Shown one piece after another: positions 1 to 8,967 of a stretch of DNA of 55,224 bases. The translations under genes were made by a program, and so were the position numbers. Every line of letters starts with the position of its first letter. The first letter of the stretch is position 1. Under the pieces are notes generated by a model. That model was not told the DNA's origin and did no database searches. It saw nothing but the letters and a program-made list of their open reading frames with translations. The stretch is from Lysobacter_F sp035645555 (lineage in GTDB: Bacteria > Pseudomonadota > Gammaproteobacteria > Xanthomonadales > Xanthomonadaceae): contig DASQMI010000096.1 in NCBI GenBank assembly GCA_035645555.1, positions 1-55,224 on the forward strand, in the 5' to 3' direction.

Positions 1-268
1 GTTCGGCTTCGAGGCGTTCGGCTTCGAGACGCTCCGCTTCGAGACGCTCGGCTTCGAGACGCTCCGCTTCGAGGCGCTCGGCTTCGAGGCGTTCGGCTTC
101 GAGGCGTTCGGCTTCCAGACGCTCGGCTTCGAGACGCTCGGCTTCGAGACGCTCGGCTTCGAGACGCTCGGCTTCGAGACGCTCCGCTTCGAGACGCTCC
201 GCTTCGAGGCGTTCGGCTTCGAGGCGTTCGGCTTCGAGACGTTCGGCTTCGCGGCGCTCGGCTTCGAC
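1..268 (-). repeat. 15-bp in-frame tandem repeat encoding (ERLEA)n in chpA
   Basis: About 17 nearly identical 15-bp units in direct tandem, continuing past the left edge. Variation is mostly synonymous or conservative (ctc/ctt and gag/gac choices). On the minus strand each unit reads ERLEA, so the tract is a long Glu/Arg/Leu/Ala-rich helix. The last units before unique sequence (about 241-268) are diverged, as expected at the border of an array. The five-residue period does not fit a heptad coiled coil; an extended single alpha helix acting as a spacer between Hpt and kinase modules is more likely (inference). Confidence 0.95.
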
Positions 269-3200
269 CAACGCGAAGTTGGCGGGCGCGGCTTCCGGCA
301 CCACCAGGTCGGTTTCGACGACCGGGACGTCGCCGAATGCGGCGCCTTCGGCCTCGACCACCGCCTGCACGATCGAATCGCCGGCCGTCACCGACCGCGG
401 CACGTCCACCGGCGCGGTTTCCTCGACGAACGGCAGTTCGACGTCGGCGAACGTCGTGTCGTCCTCGAACTCGCCGCCGAACGGACCGCGGGCTTCCGGC
501 AGGCGGTCGCGCAGCGCAGACATGCGCTCCTCCAGCCCGTCGAAGCGCGGCACGCGCGGCGACGGCGACTGGAGCGCCTCCAGCGTGCGGCGCACCGCGG
601 CGGCGACCGCTGCCAGCGCCGAGACGCCTTCGGCATCCGCTGGTTGGCCGGCGGCCAGGAGACGCTTGATATAGGCCTCGGTCGGCGTGGTGATCGCGGT
701 GATCACCGGCACTTCGGTCATCGCGAACGCGCCGTTGAGCGTGTGGATCGCGCGACGCAACGCCTCGCTGGCCGGGTGGCCGTCGGACCTCGCTTCGGCC
801 TCGGCGAGCCAGCCGTCCAGCGTACCCAGGTGGCCATTCGCTTCGGCACTGAGGATTTCCAGCAGCACCGGGTCCACTTTCGCCGGCACGCCCCAGTCCT
901 CGTCGGCGGCATCGCTGCCGTCGGCGAGCGCAAGCTCCGCCGCATCGTCGACGTCGGCCGCCGCTTCGGCCGCCAGCACGTCGAGCGAAAGCTCCTCCAC
1001 GGCCGGCGCGGCCGCGACCGGCTGCGGCTCCGGCTCCGGCTCGGCCACGGCGGGTGGCGTGTACATCGCCTCCTCGCCACTGGCGAGGCGCTCGGCGTGC
1101 GCCTCGATGCCGGCGAGGTCGGCGTGGACGGGAGCGCCGTTCTGCAACGCCGCGCGCAGCTGCGGCAGCGCGCCGTAGGCGTGGTCGATCAGCGCGATCA
1201 CCGCCGGACTGGCCGGACGCGAGCCGTCGAGCACGCGGTTGAGCAGGCTCTCGATCTTCCAGCTGAACTCGCCGAGCGTCTTCGCGCCGACCAGTCGGCC
1301 GCTGCCTTTGAGCGTGTGGAACACGCGGCGGATCGGGCGCAGCCGCTCGACGTCGTCCGGACGCTGGTGCCAGGCCGGCAGCAGTTCGGACAGATTGCGG
1401 ATTTCCTCGTCGAGCTCCTCGAGGAACACCTCGCGGATCTCGTCGTCGATGTCGTCGCTGTGCTCGAAGCCGCCGTGCGGACCGGATGCGGGCGCGGGGG
1501 CCGCGGGGGCCGCGGGCGCGGCCGGCGCCGGCGGTACGACCGCCGCGGGCTCGACGTCGGCGACGGGGGCGGCGTCGCTCGCCACGATCGGCGTCGGGCC
1601 GATCACCGCGGAGCGGTCGAAACTGATCGGCGTGTGTTCGTCGATCTGCAACGCCTGGACGAGCTCGTCCTCGACGATCGGCAGGCCGACGTCCGGCAAC
1701 GTCGCCTCGAACGGCAGCGGCCAGTAGCCGAGCGTCTCGAGGCTGTGGCGCGCGATGTCGAGAATGCTGTCGCGGTTCGGACGACGGTCGCGCAGCGCCT
1801 CGAGGTAGTACTCCAGGCTGGCGAGCGCATCGGCCAGCGTATCCAGCTGCTGGCCGCTCGGCACCCGCCGCCGGGTCAGCAGCTCGTTGTCGGCGTACTG
1901 CTTGACGCCGACCAGCAGTTCGGCCGGCTGCGGCAGCGACAGGATGCGCAGCGCCCCGGCGACCTCGTCGAGCAGCCGCGGCACGTCGTGCAGCTCGTTG
2001 TGGTCCCAGTTGGTCTCCACGAACGCCACGAATGCCTGGCGCGCGTCGGCGAAGTTGGCGATCGCCTCGCGCACGACCACGTCGAGCACCTTGCGCGACT
2101 CGCTGGCCAGCAGCGGATCCTGCTCGCCGCTCTCACCGGTGCCGAGCCGGGCGACCTGGTCGTCCAGCGCGGCGTCGACGAACAGCAGCGCGCCGGCGAC
2201 ATCGAGCAGCGCGCCCTCGTCGGCGATGCGGCGGCCGGACGCGATGTCGTGCAGCGCGTCGCGCTGCTGCAGCACCATCGCCGCGGCCTGGCCCAGGCCC
2301 ATCATGTTCAGGGTGTCGGCCACCCGCGCGAGCGCCTCGACGTGCGCCGGCAGTTCCTCGAACCCCGCCTCGCCGCTGCGCAGATGCAGGTCGAGCGCAT
2401 CCTTGACCCGCAGCAGGTCTTCCTTGATCGCCGCGGCGACGGTGTCAAGCAGCGCGCGGTTGCGCCCGCTCAGGCTGCCGCGCGCGTGTTCCAGCTCGCG
2501 CTCGCTCGGCAGGTGCGCGGCGAGGTTGAACGTCTGCCGCAACGCCTCCAGCGCGGCGTGGGAACCGTTGCTGTGGGCGACGTGGTACAGCAGCTGGCGG
2601 GTCGGTTCGGCGGTGGGCTCGCCGACCGGCACGCCGAAGGTGTCCCCGGCCAGCAGGTGGCGCGCCTCGCGCTCGACGCCGGCGAACGCCTGGCGGAGCG
2701 TGCGGTTGGGCGCCAGCGCGCCGTCGCGCACGGCGGCGGCCACCGACGCGGCGACCCACAGCATGCGCCGCAGCGGCTCCAGCTGCACTTCCGCCAGCAG
2801 CGACTCGAGCACGCGCGCGAGCTGGCCGGCATCGGCGGGTGCGCCGTCCTCGGGCCAACCGGCCAGCGCCTCGCGCAGCGACGCCAGGCGTTCCGCGTTG
2901 GCGGTGCGTGCCGGCGCGCTCGCGGCAGCCGCGGCCGGCTGCAGCGCCGGCACGTATTCGGGCAACGGACGATCGAGGTCGGGCGAGAACAGCACGCTCT
3001 CCGACAGCCCCGACTCGCCGCGGCTGGCCCGCAGCTCGTTGAGCAGCGGCAGCAGGACGATCGGGATGTCGCGGTGGCCGCTCTGCAGCCGCTCGAGGTA
3101 GTCGGGCAGCAGCACCGCGCCGCGCATCAGCGACGCGCAGGCTTCGTCACGATCGTCGATCTCGCCGCGATGCAGCGCGAGCGACAGCCGCTCCATCTCC

Positions 3201-3412
3201 TCGGCGACCAGCGCCGGCGCGTACAGCTCCACCATGCGCAGGGTGCCGTGCACCTGGTGCATGTGGCCGGCGCAGGTGCGCATGTGTCCGGCGTCGCCAT
3301 CGTCGACGAACGCCTCGATCTCCTCGCGCGCGCGGCGCAGGGTTTCGTCCAGCTCGGGTTTGATCCAGCCGAGCGTGGTGGTGTCGATCGCTTCGCGGAG
3401 GGCGCTGCTCAT
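1..3412 (-). CDS. chpA: ChpA/PilL-type hybrid chemotaxis histidine kinase, N-terminal part (3' end outside window)
   Basis: CheA-like kinase of the Chp (Pil-Chp) system, which phosphorylates PilG and PilH to control type IV pilus twitching. The window holds about 1137 N-terminal codons; the CheA kinase core, CheW-like and receiver domains expected of the family would lie beyond position 1. Visible parts are an N-terminal degenerate Hpt-like region (QVHGTLRM, His55), a long helical region, an Ala/Pro linker (about residues 620-640), a canonical Hpt domain (FHTLKGSGR, His699), a further Hpt-like motif (AIHTLNGAF, His890), and then a pentapeptide repeat tract running off the edge. The start at 3412 is preceded by a strong GGGAGG ribosome binding site. 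It is last in the pilG-pilH-pilI-pilJ-chpA order, typical of xanthomonads. Partial only because of the window edge. Confidence 0.93.
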   Translation of the reverse strand, partial: MSSALREAIDTTTLGWIKPELDETLRRAREEIEAFVDDGDAGHMRTCAGHMHQVHGTLRMVELYAPALVAEEMERLSLALHRGEIDDRDEACASLMRGAVLLPDYLERLQSGHRDIPIVLLPLLNELRASRGESGLSESVLFSPDLDRPLPEYVPALQPAAAAASAPARTANAERLASLREALAGWPEDGAPADAGQLARVLESLLAEVQLEPLRRMLWVAASVAAAVRDGALAPNRTLRQAFAGVEREARHLLAGDTFGVPVGEPTAEPTRQLLYHVAHSNGSHAALEALRQTFNLAAHLPSERELEHARGSLSGRNRALLDTVAAAIKEDLLRVKDALDLHLRSGEAGFEELPAHVEALARVADTLNMMGLGQAAAMVLQQRDALHDIASGRRIADEGALLDVAGALLFVDAALDDQVARLGTGESGEQDPLLASESRKVLDVVVREAIANFADARQAFVAFVETNWDHNELHDVPRLLDEVAGALRILSLPQPAELLVGVKQYADNELLTRRRVPSGQQLDTLADALASLEYYLEALRDRRPNRDSILDIARHSLETLGYWPLPFEATLPDVGLPIVEDELVQALQIDEHTPISFDRSAVIGPTPIVASDAAPVADVEPAAVVPPAPAAPAAPAAPAPASGPHGGFEHSDDIDDEIREVFLEELDEEIRNLSELLPAWHQRPDDVERLRPIRRVFHTLKGSGRLVGAKTLGEFSWKIESLLNRVLDGSRPASPAVIALIDHAYGALPQLRAALQNGAPVHADLAGIEAHAERLASGEEAMYTPPAVAEPEPEPQPVAAAPAVEELSLDVLAAEAAADVDDAAELALADGSDAADEDWGVPAKVDPVLLEILSAEANGHLGTLDGWLAEAEARSDGHPASEALRRAIHTLNGAFAMTEVPVITAITTPTEAYIKRLLAAGQPADAEGVSALAAVAAAVRRTLEALQSPSPRVPRFDGLEERMSALRDRLPEARGPFGGEFEDDTTFADVELPFVEETAPVDVPRSVTAGDSIVQAVVEAEGAAFGDVPVVETDLVVPEAAPANFALVEAERREAERLEAERLEAERLEAERLEAERLEAERLEAERLEAERLEAERLEAERLEAERLEAERLEAERLEAERLEAERLEAERLEAE

Positions 3413-3494
3413 CGCGCACCTCCCATCCGGGCCCGACACTCGCCGGCATGAGCCGCGATCGGTTGCATGAGGACGTCGTTCCTAATCCGTGCGT

Positions 3495-5516
3495 TCAGGC
3501 CGGCAGCTTGAAGTCGGCGACCGAGCGGCGCAGGTCGGCCGCAAGCTGCGCCAGGTTTCCAATCGACGCGGCGGTCTGATTGGCGCCCTGAGAGGTCTGC
3601 GACGTGATCTGCTGAATGGTGTTCATCGTCTGGGTGATGTTCGACGCCGCGGTCGACTGCTGCTGCGCGGCCGCCGAGATGTTCTGAATCAGGTTCGACA
3701 GTTCCGACGACACCTTTTCGATCTCGCCCAGCGCGGTACCGGCGTCCTCGGCGAGGCGCGCACCGGCCACCACTTCCGCGGTCGTCTGCTCCATCGAGCT
3801 GACCGCTTCGTTGGTGTCGGCCTGAATCGTCTGCACCAGCGTTTCGATTCGCTTCGTCGCGTTCGACGCGCGCTCCGCGAGTCGCTGCACTTCGTCGGCG
3901 ACCACCGCGAAGCCGCGGCCCGCTTCACCGGCCGAGGCGGCCTGGATGGCGGCGTTCAGCGCAAGAATGTTCGTCTGCTCGGAGATGTCGTTGATGAGTT
4001 CGACGATCGAGCCGATTTCCTGCGAGCTTTCGCCCAGGCGCTTGATTCGCTTCGAGGTTTCCTGGATCTGGTCGCGGATCGAGTCCATGCCCGCGATCGT
4101 CTGGCGCACGACGCCGGCACCCTGGGTGGCGATCTGCGCCGAGCGGCGCGCCACTTCCGCGGACTCGGCGGTGTTGCGCGAGACCTCGTTAATGCTGGCC
4201 GCGATCTCGTTGATACGCGCGGTGGCGGTGTTGATCTCGCGCGCCTGGTGTTCGGCGGCCTCGGCCAGGTGCATGGCGGTGGCCTGCGTCTCCTGGGCGC
4301 TCGCAGCGACCTGCACCGAGGTGTCGTTGATCGTCTGCACCAGGCTGCGCAGCTGCTCGACCGCGAAGTTGATCGAGTCCGCGATCGCGCCGGTCATGTC
4401 CTCGGTGACCGTCGCCTTCACCGTCAGGTCGCCTTCCGCGAGCGAACCCATCTCGTCCAGCAGGCGCATGATCGCCTCCTGGTTGCGGTCGTTGAGCTCC
4501 TTGGTGGCCTGGTAGCGCAGCTGCTGCTGGCGGTTCAACGAATACAGCAGGCCGACGATCGCGAGCAGCGCGATCACGCCGGACAGGATCGAGATCCAGA
4601 TGTTGCCGAGCAGGCTGGTGTCCTTGATCGAACCGAACGCGGTCAGCGCCTGGAACAGCTTCTGGCTGTCGCCGAGCAGGGTGTTGGAGCTGCCGGTGAT
4701 TGCCGCCGCCGACGACTGCGCGCGGAACAGGTTCTGCGAGGAGCCCAGGATCGCGTCCAGGTCCTTCTTCATCTCGGTCCACAGCGTCTCCGCCTGGCCG
4801 AGCGCAGCCAGCGCGCTGGCGTTGCCGAGCGGGGTGACGCCGAGCGTGGCGTCGCCGCGGCGCAGGCCGGCGAGCACGTTGCCGAACACCGCCGCGTCGC
4901 GGCCGAGCGCGTCGCCCGCCATCTGCGCACCGGCGCCGCCGGCGCGGATTTCGGTGATCCGGCGCGCCATCGTTCCGGACAGCACGACCTGGCGTAGCGC
5001 GATGTAGACCTGCGAGGACGGCGAGCCGGACGCCGACATCGCGCGCACCAGCTCGTCCAGGCGCGCCTGCAGCTGCGGCACCTTGCTGTTGAAGCGGTCG
5101 GCGTTGCCGGCGAGCGCCAGCACCGCCGCTTCCGAGGCGATCAGCTGGTCGGCGCTCTTGGCGAGCGGCATCCAGGTGTTGGCGACCTGCTGGATCTCGT
5201 CGGAGACGCCCGGGGTGTCGCCGAAGTTGGTGCGCAGCGTGTCGACGTTGCCGTCGATCTGCGTCTTGGTGGTCTTGAACGCGGCGTAGGCCTCGGCATC
5301 ACCGCCGACCGCCTCGCGGCCCTGGTTGGCGAGCTGCTGCGACAGCACGCGCAAGTCCGAAGCCGCGGTGCTGGCGCCGCCGAGGCGGGCCGCCTTCCAC
5401 GTCGCGTAACCGGTGTTGAGACCGAACACCAGCACCGCGATGCCGAGTATGGTCAACCAGGCGTTGACCCCCAGATTGCGGCCTTTGCCGGCGACGGTGT
5501 CCATCACAGTGCTCAT
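3495..5516 (-). CDS. pilJ: Twitching motility methyl-accepting chemotaxis protein PilJ
   Basis: Inner-membrane chemoreceptor (673 aa) that feeds signals to the ChpA kinase. There is a transmembrane helix at about residues 17-38, a periplasmic sensor region, a second transmembrane helix at about 303-325 and a HAMP-like linker. The cytoplasmic signalling hairpin carries the conserved tip (ISEQTNILALNAAIQAA, then GEAGRGFAVVADEVQRLAERA). Length and architecture match PilJ of Pseudomonas and Xanthomonas. The start is preceded by GAGG. It sits between pilI and chpA with short gaps, in one operon. No C-terminal CheR/CheB-type tether peptide is seen; the protein ends FKLPA. Confidence 0.95.
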   Translation of the reverse strand: MSTVMDTVAGKGRNLGVNAWLTILGIAVLVFGLNTGYATWKAARLGGASTAASDLRVLSQQLANQGREAVGGDAEAYAAFKTTKTQIDGNVDTLRTNFGDTPGVSDEIQQVANTWMPLAKSADQLIASEAAVLALAGNADRFNSKVPQLQARLDELVRAMSASGSPSSQVYIALRQVVLSGTMARRITEIRAGGAGAQMAGDALGRDAAVFGNVLAGLRRGDATLGVTPLGNASALAALGQAETLWTEMKKDLDAILGSSQNLFRAQSSAAAITGSSNTLLGDSQKLFQALTAFGSIKDTSLLGNIWISILSGVIALLAIVGLLYSLNRQQQLRYQATKELNDRNQEAIMRLLDEMGSLAEGDLTVKATVTEDMTGAIADSINFAVEQLRSLVQTINDTSVQVAASAQETQATAMHLAEAAEHQAREINTATARINEIAASINEVSRNTAESAEVARRSAQIATQGAGVVRQTIAGMDSIRDQIQETSKRIKRLGESSQEIGSIVELINDISEQTNILALNAAIQAASAGEAGRGFAVVADEVQRLAERASNATKRIETLVQTIQADTNEAVSSMEQTTAEVVAGARLAEDAGTALGEIEKVSSELSNLIQNISAAAQQQSTAASNITQTMNTIQQITSQTSQGANQTAASIGNLAQLAADLRRSVADFKLPA

Positions 5517-5540
5517 GGTTCAACCTCGGATCGTGCGGCG

Positions 5541-6131
5541 TCAGGCCGCGGCTTGACGGAATTCGGGAGTGCGGGCCAGGCGGTCGAGGCTGAACACGCC
5601 CCAGACCTGATCGCCCAGACGGAACGCCTGCTCGACGAAGTGCGCGTAGCGCCCTTCGCTCATCGCGGCGGGTTCGACGCGGTGGGCGTCGTTGAAGGTG
5701 CGCTGGCCGAACAGTTCCTCGATCAGCACGGCGACGTCGCCGCCGGGCTGGCGCACCAGCAGCACGCGCTGGCTCTCGTGGATCACGGTGCGCTCGCCTT
5801 CGAGGAACTGCTTGAGATCGACGATCGGCAGCAGGCTGCCGCGCACGTTGGCGACCCCGAGCATCCACGGCTGCGCGCCCGGAACCGGGGTGATCGACGG
5901 CAACGGCAGGATCTCGCGCACTTCGCCGTAGGTGGAGACCAGGCGGCGGTTGCCGACCCGGTAACCGACGCCGCGCCACAGGCCGGGCGCGTCGAGCTGC
6001 TCCGGCAGGTTGGCGACATGATGCAGGCTGCGGTGTTCGTATTCGGCCAGCACGTCGAACGGCCCGCGTCCGACGAATTCGGGCGTCGGCGCCGCGTGCG
6101 TGCGGTCCGGAGTGGCGGCGACCTCGTTCAT
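5541..6131 (-). CDS. pilI: CheW-like chemotaxis adaptor PilI
   Basis: CheW-fold scaffold protein (196 aa) that couples the receptor PilJ to the kinase ChpA. CheW-domain features are visible, such as the GVANVRGSLLPIVDLKQFL stretch and the C-terminal DQVWGVFSLDRL. I chose the start MNEVAATP because the upstream in-frame extension to 6233 is out-of-frame pilH sequence and would overlap that gene by about 90 bases. It is directly downstream of pilH and upstream of pilJ. Confidence 0.93.
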   Translation of the reverse strand: MNEVAATPDRTHAAPTPEFVGRGPFDVLAEYEHRSLHHVANLPEQLDAPGLWRGVGYRVGNRRLVSTYGEVREILPLPSITPVPGAQPWMLGVANVRGSLLPIVDLKQFLEGERTVIHESQRVLLVRQPGGDVAVLIEELFGQRTFNDAHRVEPAAMSEGRYAHFVEQAFRLGDQVWGVFSLDRLARTPEFRQAAA

Positions 6132-6139
6132 GGTCGCGC

Positions 6140-6505
6140 TCAAGCGGCCAGCAGCGCGTTGATGCGGGCGATCAGGTCGTCCTCGCGCGGCGGCTTGACG
6201 ATGTAGTCCTTCGCCCCCTGGCGCATGCCCCACGCCTTGTCGGTCTCCATCCCCTTGGTGCTGACGATCAGCACCGGGATGCCCTGGGTCTGCGCATCGC
6301 GCGACAGCGCGCGGGTGGCCTGGAAGCCGTTCATGCCAGGCAGGATCACATCCATCAGCACCAGATCGGGCCGTTCACGCTTGGCGACCTCGATGCCCTC
6401 CTCGGCGCTGCCCGAGGCGATGACCTGATGGCCGTTGCGCTCGAGCAACTGGGTCAGGACCGCCGTGTCGGTCGGCGAGTCCTCGATCAACAGAATGCGT
6501 GCCAT
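6140..6505 (-). CDS. pilH: Response regulator PilH (single receiver domain)
   Basis: CheY-like stand-alone receiver of 121 aa in the Chp system. Family landmarks are the acidic pair in LLIEDS (Glu8/Asp9), the phosphoacceptor Asp52 in LVLMDVILPG, the Ser/Thr in LIVSTKG and the conserved Lys in YIVKPP. PilH is generally thought to affect pilus retraction or to act as a phosphate sink, whereas PilG promotes extension. It is 18 bases downstream of pilG and 8 bases upstream of pilI, so co-transcribed. Confidence 0.94.
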   Translation of the reverse strand: MARILLIEDSPTDTAVLTQLLERNGHQVIASGSAEEGIEVAKRERPDLVLMDVILPGMNGFQATRALSRDAQTQGIPVLIVSTKGMETDKAWGMRQGAKDYIVKPPREDDLIARINALLAA

Positions 6506-6523
6506 GGAAGCCCTACCCCCCGG

Positions 6524-6925
6524 TCAGGCAGTGACGTACTTGCGGATCGCGTCGAGGAGCTCCTCGCGCGTAAATGGCTTGGTCAGGTACTGCTCGGAAC
6601 CGACGATGCGGCCGCGCGCCTTGTCGAACAGGCCGTCCTTCGAGGACAGCATGATGACCGGCGTATTCTTGAACATCTGGTTGTTCTTGATGAGCGCGCA
6701 GGTCTGATAGCCGTCGAGCCGCGGCATCATGATGTCGACGAAGATGATGTCGGGATGCGTGTCGGCGATCTTCGCCAGCGCCTCGAAGCCGTCGGTGGCG
6801 GTGACCACCTCGCAGCCTTCGCGTTTCAGCAGCGTTTCCGCAGTGCGTCGGATGGTCTTCGAGTCATCGATGACCATGACCTTGAGACCGTCCAGCCGCC
6901 CGCTGGTTGGCACTTCTTCGAGCAT
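6524..6925 (-). CDS. pilG: Response regulator PilG (single receiver domain)
   Basis: CheY-like receiver (133 aa), first gene of the Chp operon. Key residues are Asp20/Asp21 (VIDDS), phosphoacceptor Asp64 in IIFVDIMMPRLDG, Ser in IMLSSKDG and Lys in YLTKPF. I chose the ATG at 6925 (MLEEVPTSG) over an in-frame extension to 7012 because a GGGG-type ribosome site precedes it and the longer form would start upstream of the predicted promoter. Transcription probably starts from the sigma70-like promoter at 6984-7012. Confidence 0.94.
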   Translation of the reverse strand: MLEEVPTSGRLDGLKVMVIDDSKTIRRTAETLLKREGCEVVTATDGFEALAKIADTHPDIIFVDIMMPRLDGYQTCALIKNNQMFKNTPVIMLSSKDGLFDKARGRIVGSEQYLTKPFTREELLDAIRKYVTA

Positions 6926-6983
6926 TGGTGAATTCCCCTGGGCGAGCACCGCGCCATCCCCAAGCGTGCGTCGCGAGGACGTC

Positions 6984-7012
6984 TTTATTTCAAGCCACGC
7001 TTGGCCTGTCAA
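6984..7012 (-). promoter_or_regulatory. Predicted sigma70-type promoter of the pilG operon
   Basis: On the minus strand a perfect -35 box TTGACA (7012-7007) is followed by a 17-base spacer and AATAAA (6989-6984; 4 of 6 to TATAAT). It lies in an unusually AT-rich patch between the divergent pilG and gshB genes. The predicted transcript start is near 6977, giving a leader of about 50 bases before pilG. Confidence 0.6.
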
Positions 7013-7109
7013 GTCAAATGCTTGCGCACAAAACTGAATGCTGCCGCTTGCGCTCGCGACGGTCGAGCCGCCGCTGCTACCATGCCGCAGCCTTCTCTAC
7101 GGATCGCGC

Positions 7110-8069
7110 ATGTCCGCCCGCGCCAGCCTCGACATCGTGGTGGTGATGGACCCGATCGGGTCGATCAAGATCGCCAAGGACTCCACGTTCGCGATGCTGC
7201 TGGAGGCGCAACGGCGCGGCCACCGCGTGCACTACGTTCGGCCCGGCGGGCTGGGCCTGCGCGACGGTGCGGCGGTCGCCGAGGTGGCCCCGCTCACCGT
7301 GCGCGACGACCCGGCGGGCTGGTACACGCTGGGCGCGTGGTCGCGGGTGGAGCTCGGCGCCGGCCAGGTGGTGCTGATGCGCAAGGATCCGCCGGTGGAC
7401 GCCGAGTACCTGCACGACACCCAAGTGCTCGGCATCGCCCAGCGGAACGGCGCCCTGGTGGTCAACGACCCGCAGGGCCTGCGCGATTTCAACGAGAAGC
7501 TGGCCGCGCTGCTGTTCCCGCAGTGCTGTCCGCCGACCCGGGTCAGCCGCGATCCGGCGGTGCTGAAGGCGTTCGTGGCCGAGCACGGCCAGGCGGTGCT
7601 GAAGCCGCTGGACGGCATGGGCGGGCGCTCGATCTTCCGCGCCCAGGCCGGCGACCCCAACCTCAACGTGATCCTGGAGACGCTGACCCAGGGCGGCCAC
7701 AGCCTGGCGCTGGCGCAGCGTTTCATCCCCGAGATCCGCGACGGCGACAAACGCATCCTGCTCGTCGACGGCGAACCGGTCGACTACTGCCTGGCGCGCA
7801 TCCCGCAGGGTGACGAGTTCCGCGGCAACCTCGCCGCCGGCGGCCGCGGCGAAGGACGTCCGCTGTCCGAGCGCGACCGCTGGATCGCCGCGCAGGTCGG
7901 CCCGGAAATGAAGCGCCGCGGGATGCTGTTCGTCGGCCTGGACGTGATCGGCGACTACCTCACCGAAGTCAACGTCACCAGCCCGACCTGCATCCGCGAG
8001 CTGGATGCGCAGTTCGGGCTCAACATCGCCGGCCGCCTGTTCGATGCGATCGAGGCCCGCGCCCGCTGA
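7110..8069 (+). CDS. gshB: Glutathione synthetase
   Basis: ATP-grasp ligase (319 aa) joining gamma-glutamylcysteine and glycine to make glutathione in the cytoplasm. It opens with the typical IVVVMDPIGSIKIAKDSTFAML and has the Lys-containing nucleotide-binding stretch VLKPLDGMGGRSIF and the C-terminal LTEVNVTSPTCIRELD metal/substrate motif. The start at 7110 was chosen by family N-terminus; an in-frame extension to 7038 looks non-coding. It is divergent from pilG and 15 bases upstream of the TonB-family gene, the same neighbourhood as in Pseudomonas aeruginosa. Confidence 0.96.
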   Translation: MSARASLDIVVVMDPIGSIKIAKDSTFAMLLEAQRRGHRVHYVRPGGLGLRDGAAVAEVAPLTVRDDPAGWYTLGAWSRVELGAGQVVLMRKDPPVDAEYLHDTQVLGIAQRNGALVVNDPQGLRDFNEKLAALLFPQCCPPTRVSRDPAVLKAFVAEHGQAVLKPLDGMGGRSIFRAQAGDPNLNVILETLTQGGHSLALAQRFIPEIRDGDKRILLVDGEPVDYCLARIPQGDEFRGNLAAGGRGEGRPLSERDRWIAAQVGPEMKRRGMLFVGLDVIGDYLTEVNVTSPTCIRELDAQFGLNIAGRLFDAIEARAR

Positions 8070-8084
8070 GGCGGCGCCGCGCCC

Positions 8085-8960
8085 ATGAGTGCCCTGCCCG
8101 CCCCGTCCCCGGCGATCAGCGAGAACCAGCGGCTCACCGCCACGTTTGTGCTGTCGCTGCTGGTGCACGCACTGCTGATCCTGGGTGTCGGCTTCGCCGT
8201 GCGCGACGCCGCACCGGTGCTGCCGACGCTGGACGTGATCCTGACCGAGACGCAGACGCCGCTGACCCCGAAACAGGCCGACTTCCTCGCCCAGGCCAAC
8301 AACCAGGGCGGCGGCGAGGACGAGCGCAGCTCGCGCCCGCGCGAGGCGCTGTCCGGCCCCCTGCCGCAGGCCGAGGGCGGCGTCGCGCCGCGTCCGCTGC
8401 GCGCGCAGTCGCCACTGCCGCGGCCTGTGCCGGAGGAGCGGGTGGTGCAGAGCGTGCGCGGCGAGGCGCCGGTGGCGGCGGTGCGGCGGCCGACCGATCC
8501 CAGCATGCGCCCGCTGCCGCCAGGGCCGGAGAAGGTCGAGCGCGACATGGAGATGGCGCGGCTGGCGGCGGAGATCCACATGCAGTCGCAGCGCTACGCC
8601 AAGCGGCCGAAGCGCAAGTTCGTCTCCGCCAGCACCACCGAGTACGCGTGGGCGGCCTATCTGCGGCAGTGGGTAGACCGGGTCGAGCGGGTCGGCAACC
8701 TCAACTATCCCGACGAAGCGCGACGCCGCCGGCTGGCCGGGCGCGTGGTGATCAGCGTGGCAATCCGCCGCGACGGCCGCGTGGAGCGGGCCGACATCGT
8801 GCGTGGCAGCGGCGTGCCGCTGCTGGACGCCTCGGCACTGCGGATCGCCCGGCTCGCCGAGCCCTACCCGCCGCTGCCGAAGACCGACGAGGACCCGGAC
8901 ATCCTGCACGTCACCCGCACCTGGCTGTTCCTGCCGGACGGGGCGATGCTGGACGACTGA
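8085..8960 (+). CDS. TonB-family energy transducer (TonB3-like)
   Basis: 291-aa protein with an N-terminal transmembrane anchor (about residues 20-38, FVLSLLVHALLILGVGF), a long Pro-rich periplasmic linker and a C-terminal TonB domain (about 190-291; NYPDEARRRRLAGRVVISV...VRGSGVPLLDASALRIARLAEPY). It would transmit proton-motive force to an outer-membrane partner. In P. aeruginosa the TonB homologue next to gshB and pilG is TonB3, reported to affect pilus assembly and twitching; the shared gene order suggests the same role here. Its stop lies in a short palindrome shared with the convergent lepB stop. Confidence 0.9.
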   Translation: MSALPAPSPAISENQRLTATFVLSLLVHALLILGVGFAVRDAAPVLPTLDVILTETQTPLTPKQADFLAQANNQGGGEDERSSRPREALSGPLPQAEGGVAPRPLRAQSPLPRPVPEERVVQSVRGEAPVAAVRRPTDPSMRPLPPGPEKVERDMEMARLAAEIHMQSQRYAKRPKRKFVSASTTEYAWAAYLRQWVDRVERVGNLNYPDEARRRRLAGRVVISVAIRRDGRVERADIVRGSGVPLLDASALRIARLAEPYPPLPKTDEDPDILHVTRTWLFLPDGAMLDD

Positions 8961-8967
8961 GCGCAGC

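Noticed and set aside
1..268. CRISPR-like array
   Set aside because: Units are 15 bases in direct contact with no spacers, and stay in the chpA reading frame.
1493..1545. GC-rich simple repeat as a separate element
   Set aside because: It encodes the Pro/Ala linker before the main Hpt domain of ChpA and is explained as an interdomain spacer.
644..3451. 935-codon plus-strand open frame antisense to chpA
   Set aside because: The GC-rich third positions of chpA remove stops from the opposite strand. The translation is Arg/Gly/Val-rich with no recognisable domain, while the minus strand gives clear Hpt motifs.
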